Shown: positions 45,087-55,926, numbered from the stretch's first letter. The stretch is 64,000 bases of DNA from Thalassospira profundimaris WP0211 (GCF_000300275.1 NZ_AMRN01000010.1:1-64000); one strand, 5' to 3'. Translations and numbers: made by a program. The notes: a model not told the origin generated them from the sequence alone.

Positions 45087-45989
45087 TCAGATTATGCAAC
45101 GTCCGACGGAACAACGGGTTTTCTTTGCCGCAACGCAACGGACAATTCCGCCAAGGTCTTCGCGATACTCCACCCCGACAAAACCGGCCTCGACCAGCAT
45201 CTGGCCGACATCGTTTTCCTGCCCGCGACCGATTTCAAAGATGACGAAACCGCCGGGCTTTGCCAGATCAAACGCGACACGCGACAAAACGCGATAGGCC
45301 GCCAAGCCATCCCCCTCATCGGTCAGGGCAAGACGGGGGTCAAACTTTTGCACCTCTGGCGACAGGGTCGTCATCTCGTCGACTGTAATGTAGGGCGGGT
45401 TTGACATCACAAGATCAAACCCCTCGGCCCGGTCTTGATCGTCAAGGGCACTGTCCCAATCCGAGACGCGAAACTCGACGTTTTCTTCAAGCTCAAGCAG
45501 CTTGGCATTTTCACGCGCACAGGCGACCGCACCGTCGCTTAGATCAAGTCCGATGCCCGTCGCGCCTGGCAGATCGCCAATCGCCGACAGCAACAAACAC
45601 CCCGTCCCGGTGCCGAAATCAACAATCCGCGGGGCATCGGCATCCTCAAGGAAATCAATCGCCCATTCGACAAGTGTTTCACTATCCGGGCGGGGCTCAA
45701 GCGTTTCGGGTGACAGCTTGAAGGTATGGCGCCAGAAATCACGTTCGCCCAATATTCGACCGACCGGTTCATGCCCGACGCGGCGCGCAATCATGCCCCG
45801 AAAGGTTTCCGCCTTGTCATCAGGCACAATATCTTCGGGCCATGCACTGATCCGGCCCCCATCAACACCCGCGGCGCGCGCCAGAAGAATACGTGCATCC
45901 ATTCGCGGGTTTTCAATACCGGCATCGGTTAAGGCCGCGACGGCCTCAGCCATCAGGCTGCCAAGGGTCGATGGGGTGTCAGAAGACAT
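45087..45989 (-). CDS. prmC: Peptide chain release factor N5-glutamine methyltransferase
   Basis: A 300-residue SAM-dependent methyltransferase that modifies the glutamine of the GGQ motif in RF1 and RF2. The SAM site has DFGTGTG (about 124-130), and the catalytic NPPY is at 197-200. The N-terminal helical domain binds the release factor. It starts 2 bp after the prfA stop, and prfA encodes its substrate, so the order is functional. The C-terminal dozen residues (RCVAAKKTRCSVGRC) are atypical and basic. Confidence 0.95.
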   Translation of the reverse strand: MSSDTPSTLGSLMAEAVAALTDAGIENPRMDARILLARAAGVDGGRISAWPEDIVPDDKAETFRGMIARRVGHEPVGRILGERDFWRHTFKLSPETLEPRPDSETLVEWAIDFLEDADAPRIVDFGTGTGCLLLSAIGDLPGATGIGLDLSDGAVACARENAKLLELEENVEFRVSDWDSALDDQDRAEGFDLVMSNPPYITVDEMTTLSPEVQKFDPRLALTDEGDGLAAYRVLSRVAFDLAKPGGFVIFEIGRGQENDVGQMLVEAGFVGVEYREDLGGIVRCVAAKKTRCSVGRCII

Positions 45990-45991
45990 GA

Positions 45992-47074
45992 TCAGCTTTC
46001 AATTTCGGCAAGCTTCTGGGCCTGCTCTTCGGCGATCAGGGCATCAATCATTTCATCAACCGCCGGACCACCGGCAATGAAATCATCCAGGCGATAAAGT
46101 GTGAGGTTAATACGATGATCGGACACGCGCCCTTGCGGGAAGTTATAGGTGCGAATGCGTTCCGAACGGTCGCCTGAACCGACCTGTGATTTACGGTCGG
46201 CCGCACGCTCGCTGTCCTTGCTTTCGCGTTCCTGATCATAAAGACGCGACATCAGCATCTTCATGGCTTTTTCTTTGTTCTTGTGCTGCGACTTAGCTTC
46301 CTGGCTGGCGGCAACCACACCGGTCGGAATATGGGTAATGCGCACCGCACTATCGGTGGTGTTAACGTGCTGACCGCCCGCGCCCTGCGATCGATAGGTA
46401 TCAATACGCAGATCCTTGGGATCGATCTTGATATCGACTTCTTCGGCCTCTGGCAGAACGGCCACGGTCGCAGCCGAGGTATGAATACGCCCGCCACCTT
46501 CGGTCACCGGCACGCGCTGCACGCGATGCACACCACTTTCAAATTTCAGGCGGGCAAACACATCCGTACCCGATACGTTGACGATCACTTCCTTGAAACC
46601 GCCAAGGTCGTTTTCGCTGGCGTCCATCTGTTCGAATTTCCAGCCGCGCCCTTCGGCATAACGCTGATACATGCGATACAAATCGGCGGCAAACAGGGCT
46701 GCTTCTTCACCGCCAGTACCGGCGCGAATTTCAAGAATGGCGTTCTTGGTGTCGGCTGTGTCTTTCGGGATCAGCATCAGTTTCATCTGACGCTCTGCCT
46801 CAGGCAACTTATCCTGAATGTCGTATTTTTCTGCCTCGGCCATTTCGCGCATATCGCGATCGCTTTGCGGATCGGCCAGGATTTCCTCGGCTTCTTCCAG
46901 ATCGTTCAGAAGCTTTTTATACGCTTCGATCGCCTCGACCACCGGGGCCAGTTCTGCATGTTCGCGCGACAGCTTGGAAAAGCCATCCCCATCAAGCTCT
47001 CCGCTTGAAAGAAGCGAATTGAGTTCGTCGAACCGGCGCGTAACGCCTTCGAGTTTCCCAAGGTCCAAACTCAC
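45992..47074 (-). CDS. prfA: Peptide chain release factor 1
   Basis: A 360-residue RF1 for UAA and UAG codons. The anticodon-mimic PVT is at about 189-191 in [14 protein letters not shown], the peptidyl hydrolysis motif GGQ at 233-235, and a GTGGEEA stretch near 119. Its ATG overlaps the hemA stop by 4 bp, and prmC follows, so hemA-prfA-prmC are translationally coupled. Length is normal. Confidence 0.97.
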   Translation of the reverse strand: MSLDLGKLEGVTRRFDELNSLLSSGELDGDGFSKLSREHAELAPVVEAIEAYKKLLNDLEEAEEILADPQSDRDMREMAEAEKYDIQDKLPEAERQMKLMLIPKDTADTKNAILEIRAGTGGEEAALFAADLYRMYQRYAEGRGWKFEQMDASENDLGGFKEVIVNVSGTDVFARLKFESGVHRVQRVPVTEGGGRIHTSAATVAVLPEAEEVDIKIDPKDLRIDTYRSQGAGGQHVNTTDSAVRITHIPTGVVAASQEAKSQHKNKEKAMKMLMSRLYDQERESKDSERAADRKSQVGSGDRSERIRTYNFPQGRVSDHRINLTLYRLDDFIAGGPAVDEMIDALIAEEQAQKLAEIES

Positions 47075-48417
47075 TCTTTATTCTCCTGTTCAGGGTCGCT
47101 TGGCACGTCATCGCGGCCAAGCGGCTTGTCTTCAAGTTCAAACAGGCGCGACAACAGTTTCTGGGCCTTGACCCATTCGACGGTGCCCGCACCGTCTGTT
47201 GTCGTCGCCAAATCTTTCAATGCCTGTGTCGGCGTATGCAAAAGGCGATTGATCAAAAGCCTTGTCGCCTTTTCCGCGTCCCCGTGACTTTCGGCCAGTG
47301 CATCTGCGCGCACCGCTTCAAACCGTTTGCGCAGATCGGCAATTGCCGGCACGGCTGCGCGCTGCGCACGGTCACGCACAAAATTATCAATTTCCGCTTC
47401 GATCAACGCCCAGGCCTGATCGGCCTTTTCTTCGCGGCCGCCGCGCCCTTCGGCCGCGATCTTTTCCAGATCCTCGATCCGGTAAAAGAAAACCTCGTCA
47501 ATCTCGTCGACCTGCGGATCAATATCCCCTGGCACGGCCGTATCGATCATCAGAACCGGGCGGAACCGGCGACGCTTGACCGCCGCCATCGCACGATCCT
47601 TGTCGATCATGTAACGCCGCGATCCACCTGCGGTCAGAACAAGGTCGGCCTCGGCCAGAAGCCGGTCCAGATCATCGATTTCCGACCAGTGGCAATCCAG
47701 CCTGCGCGCCACCAGACGCGCACGGGCCGCCAAACGATCTGTTACCAGAATGCGGCCGATGCCCCGTTCCGCCAGTGATGCAGCAATCAGTTCCCCCATG
47801 TCGCCGGCCCCCGCCAAAAGCAGGGTACAGTCGCCAAGATCGCCATGCAGATCGCGCGCAACCGATTGCGCTGCGGCGGCAATTGATACAGCCCCCTGCC
47901 CGATCCCGGTCTGATTACGGACCTTTTTGGCAATGGCATAGGCCGTCTGATAGACCAGTTCCAACTCGCGCCCGACCAGATCATGCTTGCGCGCGATCCG
48001 GTGCGCATCCTTGACCTGACCAAATACTTCGGGCTCGCCGATCACCAGACTGTCGAGTGACGCCGCGACGGCAAACATATGGCGAAGCGCATCCCGGCCA
48101 GACCGGATGTAAAGCTCGGTCGCAAGCTGATCACGATCCAGATCCGCCCACAGCGACATCAGATCAATCAGGCGTTCACGCCCGCGTTCGGCCTCGGACG
48201 CCAAAAGATGAACTTCGGTACGATTGCAGGTTGAAACGACAACCGCCTGACCGAGACGGGCCTGTTCAATGGCTGCCAAAAACTGTGGCAGACGGGCTTC
48301 TTCGATGAAAAGACGGTCGCGGGTATCCTCGCTTGAGCGCCGATGATTGGTGCCGATCACCATCAGGCGATCCAGCGGCCAATCCCCGGCATCCTCATGC
48401 GAAATCGCGTCCGTCAC
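47071..48417 (-). CDS. hemA: Glutamyl-tRNA reductase
   Basis: A 448-residue enzyme of the C5 pathway of tetrapyrrole synthesis, which makes glutamate-1-semialdehyde from glutamyl-tRNA using NADPH. The catalytic cysteine is C64 in STCNRTE, preceded by GTNHRRS, and followed by [10 protein letters not shown] and the cofactor site [11 protein letters not shown]. The C-terminal dimerisation helix is intact. The presence of this gene indicates the C5 route; most alphaproteobacteria use ALA synthase (also called hemA), so this is a noteworthy feature. It lies 7 bp after hisS and overlaps prfA. Confidence 0.92.
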   Translation of the reverse strand: MTDAISHEDAGDWPLDRLMVIGTNHRRSSEDTRDRLFIEEARLPQFLAAIEQARLGQAVVVSTCNRTEVHLLASEAERGRERLIDLMSLWADLDRDQLATELYIRSGRDALRHMFAVAASLDSLVIGEPEVFGQVKDAHRIARKHDLVGRELELVYQTAYAIAKKVRNQTGIGQGAVSIAAAAQSVARDLHGDLGDCTLLLAGAGDMGELIAASLAERGIGRILVTDRLAARARLVARRLDCHWSEIDDLDRLLAEADLVLTAGGSRRYMIDKDRAMAAVKRRRFRPVLMIDTAVPGDIDPQVDEIDEVFFYRIEDLEKIAAEGRGGREEKADQAWALIEAEIDNFVRDRAQRAAVPAIADLRKRFEAVRADALAESHGDAEKATRLLINRLLHTPTQALKDLATTTDGAGTVEWVKAQKLLSRLFELEDKPLGRDDVPSDPEQENKE

Positions 48418-48424
48418 ACCATTC

Positions 48425-49666
48425 TCACTTTTTGCCGATCACATCAGCCAGTTGATCAAGCGCCACTTCCTGCTGCTCGCCACTGTCAAGGTCACGCAAC
48501 TGGGCCACCCCCTTGGCAAGTTCATCATCCCCAAGGATAACCGCCTTGCAGGCATTGGCCTTGTCCGCACGTTTCATGCGTTTTTTCATGTTGCCGGAAT
48601 AACCAAGCTCGACCGCGACACCCGCTTCGCGCAGGGTCTGGGCAAGGGTGCGACATTTGGCCTCGGCAGCGTCACCCATCGGGATCAGTGCCACGGGGCG
48701 TGCACCCGCCGGGGCTTCGCCCACCATCAATGCCAGGCGTTCAACACCGGCTGCCCAGCCAACACCGGCCGTCTGCGGACCACCCATGGTCGAAATTAGC
48801 CCGTCATACCGGCCACCGGCCATGACAGTACCCTGCGCGCCAAGGGTGTTGGTGGTGAACTCGAAACAGGTGTGGCAGTAATAATCAAGACCACGCACCA
48901 GACGCGGGTTGAGTTCATAATTGATGCCGATATCGCCAAGGCCCTCGGTCAGGCCCTTGAAGAATTCCTTGGAATGCTCATTGAGGTATTCGGCAAACAG
49001 CGGTGCGTTGGCCACAAGTTCACGATCGCCTTCGTCCTTGGAATCAAGGATACGCAACGGGTTCTTTTCAAGGCGCGAACGGCTGTCTTCCGACAGCTTG
49101 TCAAAATGGCCTTTGAAGTAATCAACCAGCACATCGCGATACGCCGCACGGCTTTCCGGGTCACCAAGGGTGTTAAGCTCAAGCGTGATGCTGTCCCAAA
49201 GACCAAGGGCCTTCAGGATATGCGCGCCATAGCCGATCATTTCGATATCGCCCGCGACCTGTTCAACGCCAAGCAGTTCGGCACCGATCTGGTGGAACTG
49301 GCGCTGACGGCCTTTTTGCGGGCGTTCATAACGGAACATCGGGCCATAATAGCTGACCTTGACCGGTGACATCTGCTGCATACCATTGGAAATATAGGCA
49401 CGCGCAATACCCGCCGTCCCTTCGGGACGCAGGGTGATCTGTTCGCCGCCGCGATCTTCAAAGGTGTACATTTCCTTGGTGACAACGTCGGACGTGTCGC
49501 CAAGGGTGCGTGCAAACACCTCGGTAAATTCGAAGATCGGCGTGGTCATGCGATGGTAGCCATACAACTCGCCGATTTCGCGTGCGGTATTCGCGATGTA
49601 ATCCTGCAGACGGTTCTGTTCCGGCAGAAGGTCGTGCGTGCCACGGACGGGTTGAAGCGATGCCAC
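48425..49666 (-). CDS. hisS: Histidine-tRNA ligase
   Basis: A 413-residue class II synthetase. Motif 1 includes RGTHDLLP at the N-terminus, motif 2 has the RYERPQKGRQRQFHQIGAE block, and the histidine A motif is LVRGLDYYCHTCFEF. The C-terminal anticodon-binding domain ends at about 330-413. The start is a GTG at 49666 with GGAGA upstream; the frame extends 36 codons further with no family similarity. It lies upstream of hemA. Confidence 0.95.
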   Translation of the reverse strand: MASLQPVRGTHDLLPEQNRLQDYIANTAREIGELYGYHRMTTPIFEFTEVFARTLGDTSDVVTKEMYTFEDRGGEQITLRPEGTAGIARAYISNGMQQMSPVKVSYYGPMFRYERPQKGRQRQFHQIGAELLGVEQVAGDIEMIGYGAHILKALGLWDSITLELNTLGDPESRAAYRDVLVDYFKGHFDKLSEDSRSRLEKNPLRILDSKDEGDRELVANAPLFAEYLNEHSKEFFKGLTEGLGDIGINYELNPRLVRGLDYYCHTCFEFTTNTLGAQGTVMAGGRYDGLISTMGGPQTAGVGWAAGVERLALMVGEAPAGARPVALIPMGDAAEAKCRTLAQTLREAGVAVELGYSGNMKKRMKRADKANACKAVILGDDELAKGVAQLRDLDSGEQQEVALDQLADVIGKK

Positions 49667-49746
49667 TTTGGGTCTCCGATCTAACTTGAATTCCAGATAT
49701 TTGCGCGAAACATCAATCGGCGCAAACACATGCGAACATGAAAATA

Positions 49747-49771
49747 GCTTTCCGCCGGTGTGGCGGAAAGC
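49747..49771 (-). terminator. Intrinsic terminator of ispG
   Basis: A 10-bp perfect stem GCTTTCCGCC/GGCGGAAAGC with a 5-nt loop, then TATTTTC on the minus strand, lies just after the ispG stop. Confidence 0.75.
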
Positions 49772-49794
49772 CAAAAGTAGTCAATACTGCCTTG

Positions 49795-50919
49795 CTATTC
49801 CGCCGCGGTTTTCTTGGCGGCTTCTTCGGCTTCGATCTTGGCTGCACGTTCTTCGACCAGTTCGACGATATGGTCGACCATCTTTTCCGTGCTGATATTG
49901 TGATCCGGGCGGCCGGAAATATACATCTTGTGGTTCCCACCACCGCCACCGGTAAGACCGATATCTGTCTCACGCGCCTCGCCCGGACCATTGACGATAC
50001 AGCCAATGATCGACAGCGAAATCGGGGTGGAAATATGGGCAAGGCGCTTTTCAAGCTCTGCCACGGTTTCGACCACGTTAAAGCCCTGACGCGCGCAAGA
50101 CGGGCAGGAAATGATTTGAACCCCACGGGTCCGCAGACCCAGCGATTTCAGAATATCAAAACCAACATGGATTTCCTCAACCGGGTCGGCAGACAGCGAC
50201 ACACGCAAGGTGTCACCAATACCCGCCCACAGCAGATTGCCCATGCCAATCGAGGACTTTACAGTACCACCACGCAGACCACCGGCCTCAGTGATGCCAA
50301 GATGCAGCGGATAGTCGCATGCCTCGGCAAGACCGTAATAGGCGGCAACCGCCAGGAACACATCCGACGCCTTGACCGAGATTTTGAATTCACGGAAATC
50401 CTGATCTTCAAGGATTTTGGCATGGTTCAACGCACTTTCGACCATCGCCTCTGGGCATGGTTCGCCGTAACGTTCCAGCAGTTCCTTTTCAAGCGACCCG
50501 GCATTCACACCGATACGCATCGAACAGCCATGATCCTTGGCGGCCTTCACAACTTCACGCACACGTTCGGTCGAGCCGATATTGCCCGGGTTGATGCGCA
50601 GGCATGCGGCGCCAGCTTCGGCGGCCTCGATCGCGCGTTTGTAATGGAAATGGATGTCGGCCACGATCGGGACATGCACCTGTTTGATGATGTCTTTCAG
50701 GGCCGCAGTTGATTCCCGATCCGGGCAGGACACACGAACGATATCCGCACCGGATTCTTCCAGTCGATGGATCTGCGCAACGGTCGCGTTCACATCGGTG
50801 GTCAGGGTATTGGTCATCGACTGCACCGAGATCGGTGCATCCCCGCCAACTTCCACGTCACCGACACGGATTTTGCGGCTTTGACGGCGTTCAATATCGC
50901 GATATGGGCGGACGCTCAT
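49795..50919 (-). CDS. ispG: 4-hydroxy-3-methylbut-2-enyl diphosphate synthase (flavodoxin)
   Basis: A 374-residue 4Fe-4S enzyme of the MEP isoprenoid pathway, converting MEcPP to HMBPP. The barrel has [13 protein letters not shown] and [12 protein letters not shown]. The C-terminal cluster cysteines are in [10 protein letters not shown] and CIVNGPGEA. The ATG at 50919 ([14 protein letters not shown]) has GGA upstream; 17 open codons precede it. It is bracketed by terminators (49747 and 51032), so it is transcribed separately from rodZ and hisS. Confidence 0.96.
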   Translation of the reverse strand: MSVRPYRDIERRQSRKIRVGDVEVGGDAPISVQSMTNTLTTDVNATVAQIHRLEESGADIVRVSCPDRESTAALKDIIKQVHVPIVADIHFHYKRAIEAAEAGAACLRINPGNIGSTERVREVVKAAKDHGCSMRIGVNAGSLEKELLERYGEPCPEAMVESALNHAKILEDQDFREFKISVKASDVFLAVAAYYGLAEACDYPLHLGITEAGGLRGGTVKSSIGMGNLLWAGIGDTLRVSLSADPVEEIHVGFDILKSLGLRTRGVQIISCPSCARQGFNVVETVAELEKRLAHISTPISLSIIGCIVNGPGEARETDIGLTGGGGGNHKMYISGRPDHNISTEKMVDHIVELVEERAAKIEAEEAAKKTAAE

Positions 50920-51031
50920 TTCCGGTTCCAAAATGTTCAAGATGTCTTGAGGGAGTATATAGCTTATCAAACGCGGTTTAGAAACCGTTGGCTAACAGAT
51001 TTTCCGCCAGATTTCGCATAGCTGTCACGAA

Positions 51032-51057
51032 AAAGGCGACCCGTTCGGATCGCCTTT
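51032..51057 (-). terminator. Intrinsic terminator of rodZ
   Basis: AAAGGCGA/TCGCCTTT (51032-51039 and 51050-51057) with a 10-nt loop, followed by TTTCG on the minus strand. Confidence 0.7.
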
Positions 51058-51099
51058 CGCATTTTGTCTGTTTTCATCGCCCGCAGGCGTTGGCCAAAC

Positions 51100-52404
51100 C
51101 TATTGAACGGTTGGTTCTTCTGCCTGGGTCAGATCACCGACATCAAGCGAGAAGTCCGAAATCACCGCGCCATATTCCCCGACCGGCTGGGCTTCGGAAC
51201 CATCGATGCTATAGGTCAGCGCACCGGCATTGCCGACTTCAAGTTTCAAACCGTCACGATTCGGAACCATATAGGTATCACCGGCTGTCAGCATCCGGGT
51301 CAGCAGAACATTGCCATCTGCCTCACGGATACGAACCCAGCTGGTTTCAACCGCCGAAATGGTAACCCGGCTATCAACATTGACCGCCCCAAATACGCGT
51401 GCGCCACCGGCCTCGTCAACTTCGGGTGCTGCGGGAACCGATGCAACTTCCGCTGCCGGTGCTGCCGGCGTTTCTGCGGCTGGTGCCTCTGCGACTTCGG
51501 CTTCAACCGGTGCCTGTTCTGTGGTGGTTACCACTTCGTTGGCAACGGGTGCAGCTTCCTGCGCCGGGGCTTCGGCAACTTCCTCGGAAACGACAGGTGC
51601 TGCTGCCGGTTCTTCGGTTGCTTCTGCGACTTCGGCTACGGGTTCAGATGCGGGTTCTGCGACCGGGGCCTCGGAAACGGTGGTTTCTTCAACCGTTGCT
51701 TCCGAGTTGCCGGCACTTTCCGGTGCAGAGGCAACAGGTGCCCCCTGATCGGCAACGATTGGTGCAGGCGTTGTTATTTCTGCCTCGGCGGCCTGTGCAT
51801 CTGCGGCGTTTTCAAGATTACGCGGCGCTGAATCCTGGCTTGCCGTTGTCGAGTAGCTTGCAAGTCGCTCTGGCAACGGATCAACCAGATCGGCAATGGT
51901 TTTGCCCTGGCTCGACAGGTAGTACCATCCGCCATAAGCACCAAGACCAAGCATAACCGCGATTAGCAATACCGCCCCACCGGGTACACGGCTTTCCTGA
52001 ACGGGTTTTGGGAAGGACAGTTCACTACGCACGGCCGGCGCATTGCTTTCTGCGCGGAAGCGACGTGCGATTTCTGCACCGTCCAGTCCAAGATGTTCGG
52101 CGTATGCCTTTACGAAGCCAAGGCCATAAGGACCATTCGGCAATGCCGCATAGTCGCTGCTTTCAATGGCTTCGATGTAAATTTTGCGAATACGAAGCAT
52201 GCGGCAAACGTCTTCGACTGTTTGCCCCAAACCAACACGGGTCGCCTTCAAAAGGCTCCCGACCTCGGTATAACCACCGATCTGGTCTTTATGTTCGTCC
52301 ATCACACTGTCATTTGCAGACGAATCCCCGGACAAAGGCCTGAAACGAAGGCGTTCTCGGGTTTCGTCATCCAAATGATCTTCCTTTCGCTTTTTGATCG
52401 CCAA
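51100..52404 (-). CDS. rodZ: RodZ-like cytoskeletal protein, HTH plus DUF4115
   Basis: A 434-residue bitopic membrane protein. The cytosolic part contains a Cro/CI-type HTH (about 46-110, YTEVGSLLKATRVGL then VEDVCRMLRI). A membrane segment follows at about 143-165, then a periplasmic linker of nearly pure Ala/Glu/Val/Pro repeats (about 200-335) and a DUF4115 domain (RVFGAVNVDSRVTISAVETSWVRI). RodZ links MreB to the elongation complex for rod shape. The annotated start is TTG; a TTG at 52374 with AAGGAA upstream and an ATG at 52302 are alternatives. Confidence 0.85.
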   Translation of the reverse strand: MAIKKRKEDHLDDETRERLRFRPLSGDSSANDSVMDEHKDQIGGYTEVGSLLKATRVGLGQTVEDVCRMLRIRKIYIEAIESSDYAALPNGPYGLGFVKAYAEHLGLDGAEIARRFRAESNAPAVRSELSFPKPVQESRVPGGAVLLIAVMLGLGAYGGWYYLSSQGKTIADLVDPLPERLASYSTTASQDSAPRNLENAADAQAAEAEITTPAPIVADQGAPVASAPESAGNSEATVEETTVSEAPVAEPASEPVAEVAEATEEPAAAPVVSEEVAEAPAQEAAPVANEVVTTTEQAPVEAEVAEAPAAETPAAPAAEVASVPAAPEVDEAGGARVFGAVNVDSRVTISAVETSWVRIREADGNVLLTRMLTAGDTYMVPNRDGLKLEVGNAGALTYSIDGSEAQPVGEYGAVISDFSLDVGDLTQAEEPTVQ

Positions 52405-52470
52405 CTGCGCACCCCCACGTTACGATCTAGCAATAAAACTAGCAGATATCCCCACCAAAAGCGATTGTTT

Positions 52471-54753
52471 TTAAAGTTTTACACCGTGATCTATTGCGAA
52501 AGCCTTAAGACGCGAACGCAATGATCTGGTCGGATTATCCATTATCGTCAGAATATAACTCTCGACTTCAGACTTACACATGCTTCTGACCATTTCCTTG
52601 ACCGGACCAACAGAGGCAGGCGCCATCGACAAGCGTTTAATTCCCAAACCGATAAGGGCCATCGCCTCAAGCGGACGTCCTGCCATTTCACCACAGATGG
52701 TCAGGCGAACGTCCTTTTGATCGCACAATGTCACCAACTGGCGCATGAACGCGAACACACTTGGCGACAGCGTGTCATACCGGCCCTCGATCCTCGGATT
52801 GCCGCGGTCAGCAGCAAACATGAACTGCAACAGATCATTCGTCCCAACCGAGAGGAAATCAACCCGTTGCAGCAAGGCCGGAGCCTGCCAGATCAGGGCG
52901 GGGACTTCAAGCATGGCTCCGACTTCGACCTTGCGCGGGATAAATCCGCGTACGGCTTCACGTTTGAGCTGCTCGTCAAGAACCGCCTTTGCCTGATCAA
53001 ATTCAGCAACTTCGGCGATCATCGGGAACATGACATAAAGATCGCGGTCATGCCCGGCCCGGATCAGTGCACGCAACTGATGCACAAGCACCGCCGGACG
53101 ATCCAGTGTAATCCGGATCGATCGCCAGCCCATCGCCGGATTCTCTTCTGTCATATCCTCCCAATAGGGCAGCAATTTGTCACCGCCCACATCAAGAGTC
53201 CTGAAAACCACCGGTCGGCCTTCGGCCTGTTCGAAAATACGATCATAAAGACGGGTCTGATCGGTAATGTCAGGCATGGCGGATCGGACCATGAACGGAA
53301 TTTCCGTCCGATACAGGCCAATTCCGTCCGCCCCGCTTTCAATCACGTGCGGAACATCAATCAAAAGCCCGGCATTCACATTAAGTGAAATCTCCGCCCC
53401 GTCGGTCGTTTCGGCCGGCAGGTCGCGCATCTGGGCGTAAAGCGCTTTTCGCTCTGCCCGGGCGCGCAACGCGCCATCAATCACCGCACGGACGTCTTCG
53501 CTTGGTCGAACGAAAAGCTGGCTGTTATCTGAATCGACAATCAGCGGATCACCGGCCTCGACCTTATCAAGCACACCTTTGACCCCGCCCAGAACCGGGA
53601 TATCAAGGGCGCGTGCAACGATTGCGACGTGCGAGGTATGCGACCCTTCTTCAAGGGCAAGACCGCGCAGACGCGTGTGATCGTAATCAAGAAGTTCTGC
53701 CGGGCCGATATTGCGCGCCACCAGAATGATATCATCGGGCAAATCGCCAAAGGCCGGGGATTGGTACTGCCCCGAAAGATGTTGCAGCAATCGGTTGGCC
53801 AGATCTTCAAGATCGTGCAACCGTTCGCGCAAATAGGGGTCGGTCACCTGCGCCATGCGCGCACGGGTATCGTCATGCACCTTCTGAACCGCGGCCTCGG
53901 CCGTCAGGCCGGTATGCACAGCCTCGGTAATGCGGTTTAGCCAGCCGGTATCCTGGGCAATCATCCGATAGGCTTCAAGGATGTCGCCCGGATCATCGCC
54001 TTCATCCATGCCGTTGATGCCTGAAACAGCTTCCAGCATCTTATCAAGATGGTTCTGAAGGCCGTGCATGGCTTCGCGCAGGCGGGTCAGTTCTTCTTCC
54101 GGGTCATCAGAAACCATGCGGTCAATGACGATGCGCGGCTCGTGCAAGACGGCAATGCCCTTGCCGATCCCCGGTGCCAGACGCGCCCCGCCCAGACGCA
54201 GCGGCAACAACGCGATACCGTCGGCCGGGATCAGTTCCTCGCGGCTGACAAGTTCGCCACCGGCGACCATTTCGGCCAGCACCATGGCGACGTTTTCAAG
54301 CGCTTCCTGTTCGTCCTCGGAATACAGGCGTTCGGTCCGGTTCTGCACGGCAAGGACGCCGATAATACGGCCCCCGCGCAGGATCGGCACACCGATCATC
54401 GAATGATAGATTTCCTCGCCGGTTTCCGGACGATAGGCAAAGTTCGGATGGCCTTGCGCGTCCTTGAGGTTAAGCGGACGCGCATGGGCGGCGACAAAAC
54501 CAACAATCCCCTCGCCCACGCGAAGGCGGGTCAAGTGAACCGCTTCCTTGGACAGACCACAGGTCGCAAACAGTTCCAGCACTTCGCCCGCACGCATCAC
54601 ATAGACCGAGCACACCTCTGCCACCATATCAGCAGCGATGATGGTCACGATCTGTCCGAGGCGTTCTTCAGCAGTCCCCGGTCCAGCCATGACGTCGCGC
54701 ACACGCTTTAGAAGGCGTCGCGGACCTGTGACTGCGGCGGACGGAATGCTCAT
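52471..54753 (-). CDS. ptsP: Phosphoenolpyruvate-protein phosphotransferase of the nitrogen PTS
   Basis: A 760-residue EI-Ntr. An N-terminal GAF domain (about 15-165) senses small molecules such as glutamine in the family. The EI part has the phosphorylated histidine H375 in GSHTSHVAIVAR and the PEP-binding LNVNAGLLIDVP and GIGLYRTEIPFM region near 455-490, then SVGTNDLLQF and CGEMAGRP. It phosphorylates NPr (PtsO) and through it PtsN. The start codon lies 5 bp after the previous gene's stop. Confidence 0.95.
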   Translation of the reverse strand: MSIPSAAVTGPRRLLKRVRDVMAGPGTAEERLGQIVTIIAADMVAEVCSVYVMRAGEVLELFATCGLSKEAVHLTRLRVGEGIVGFVAAHARPLNLKDAQGHPNFAYRPETGEEIYHSMIGVPILRGGRIIGVLAVQNRTERLYSEDEQEALENVAMVLAEMVAGGELVSREELIPADGIALLPLRLGGARLAPGIGKGIAVLHEPRIVIDRMVSDDPEEELTRLREAMHGLQNHLDKMLEAVSGINGMDEGDDPGDILEAYRMIAQDTGWLNRITEAVHTGLTAEAAVQKVHDDTRARMAQVTDPYLRERLHDLEDLANRLLQHLSGQYQSPAFGDLPDDIILVARNIGPAELLDYDHTRLRGLALEEGSHTSHVAIVARALDIPVLGGVKGVLDKVEAGDPLIVDSDNSQLFVRPSEDVRAVIDGALRARAERKALYAQMRDLPAETTDGAEISLNVNAGLLIDVPHVIESGADGIGLYRTEIPFMVRSAMPDITDQTRLYDRIFEQAEGRPVVFRTLDVGGDKLLPYWEDMTEENPAMGWRSIRITLDRPAVLVHQLRALIRAGHDRDLYVMFPMIAEVAEFDQAKAVLDEQLKREAVRGFIPRKVEVGAMLEVPALIWQAPALLQRVDFLSVGTNDLLQFMFAADRGNPRIEGRYDTLSPSVFAFMRQLVTLCDQKDVRLTICGEMAGRPLEAMALIGLGIKRLSMAPASVGPVKEMVRSMCKSEVESYILTIMDNPTRSLRSRLKAFAIDHGVKL

Positions 54754-54758
54754 TTGAC

Positions 54759-55787
54759 TTAGCTGTCTCTCTTAACCAGGGATTGAACGGCCTGTTCGAC
54801 CAACTCTTCGAGGATTTCGGAAACCGGTTGTTCTTTCTTTACCATACCAACCGACTGTCCTGCCATAACCGATCCGCTTTCGACGTCACCATCGATCACC
54901 GCACGGCGCAGGGCACCGGCCCAGAAATGTTCAATTTCAAGCTGTGCAGCGCCTTGGTCAAGTTCGCCTGCGCGGAACTTTTCAATCACGGCACGCTGGG
55001 TATTGCGGAATTCTTCGGTGCCCTTGTTGGCAAGCGCGCGTACCGGAATAACCGGGAAACGATCATCAAGCTGCACGGTGGTCACCGCATCGCGCGCACT
55101 TGCGCGGATAAAGGCCTTTTTGAAGTCAGGATGCGCAATGCATTCCTCGGCACAAACAAGCCGCGTGCCGATCTGAACACCCGATGCGCCCTGTTCAAGC
55201 AAACCGGTAATCGCTTCACCGCGACCAATCCCCCCGGCGCAGAAAACAGGAATGTCGGAAACTTCCGGCAGGATTTCCTGTGCCAGAACCGTCAGCGATA
55301 CCGGACCAACATGGCCACCAGCTTCGCTGCCCTCGATCACCAGCGCATCAGCACCCGAGCGGATCAGCTTCTTGGCCAGAACCAGTGCCGGGGCAAAGCA
55401 GATAACCTTGGCAAATTCCTTGGCCTGCTTGATCGAGTTTGATGACGGCAGGCCGCCAGCCAGAACCACGTGACCAACGCTGTGTTCACGGCACACTTCG
55501 ATCAGTTCATTGAGCTGCGGGTGCATGGTGATCAGGTTGACGCCAAACGGCTTGCTGGTCATTTCCTTGGTGGCGGCGATTTCAGCCGACAACAGATCCG
55601 GGGTCATCGACCCGCAGGCAATCACACCAAAACCACCCGCATTGGAGACCGCCGAAACAAGGTGACGCTCTGAAACCCAGGACATGGCGCCGGCCATAAT
55701 GGCGTAGTCGGTGCCAAGGAATTCCTTGCCCGACGCCCACAGGTTTTCCAGGCGCGCCCGTGCGGCGTCAATTTTCGGATCACTCAT
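54759..55787 (-). CDS. Nitronate monooxygenase family FMN protein (NPD/COG2070)
   Basis: A 342-residue TIM-barrel flavoprotein. It shows GAMSWVSERHLVSAVSNAGGFGVIA, PFGVNLI, HVVLAGGLPS, DALVIEGSEAGGHVG with the FMN-phosphate loop, and FCAGGIGRGEAI with GVQIGTRLVCAEE. These match nitronate monooxygenases and 2-nitropropane dioxygenases, although COG2070 also includes FabK-like enoyl reductases. It lies between lysC and ptsP. The ATG at 55787 is preceded by a weak purine-rich stretch; 25 open codons precede it. Confidence 0.87.
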   Translation of the reverse strand: MSDPKIDAARARLENLWASGKEFLGTDYAIMAGAMSWVSERHLVSAVSNAGGFGVIACGSMTPDLLSAEIAATKEMTSKPFGVNLITMHPQLNELIEVCREHSVGHVVLAGGLPSSNSIKQAKEFAKVICFAPALVLAKKLIRSGADALVIEGSEAGGHVGPVSLTVLAQEILPEVSDIPVFCAGGIGRGEAITGLLEQGASGVQIGTRLVCAEECIAHPDFKKAFIRASARDAVTTVQLDDRFPVIPVRALANKGTEEFRNTQRAVIEKFRAGELDQGAAQLEIEHFWAGALRRAVIDGDVESGSVMAGQSVGMVKKEQPVSEILEELVEQAVQSLVKRDS

Positions 55788-55926
55788 ATTCTCTGTACCC
55801 CAAAGCAGAAACGCAGGAGACCAGTGGTCTCCTGCCATTTCATTACAAAGGCTGAAACACACTGCTCCAGCTAGTATGTATTATTACAGGTAATTTAACA
55901 GCGGCTTAATCGCCAAACTGTTGAAC

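Noticed and set aside
51400-51780. Repeat-like Ala/Glu/Val/Pro stretch that could be taken for a tandem repeat or recombination site
   Set aside because: It is the coding sequence of the RodZ periplasmic linker; low complexity is common there.
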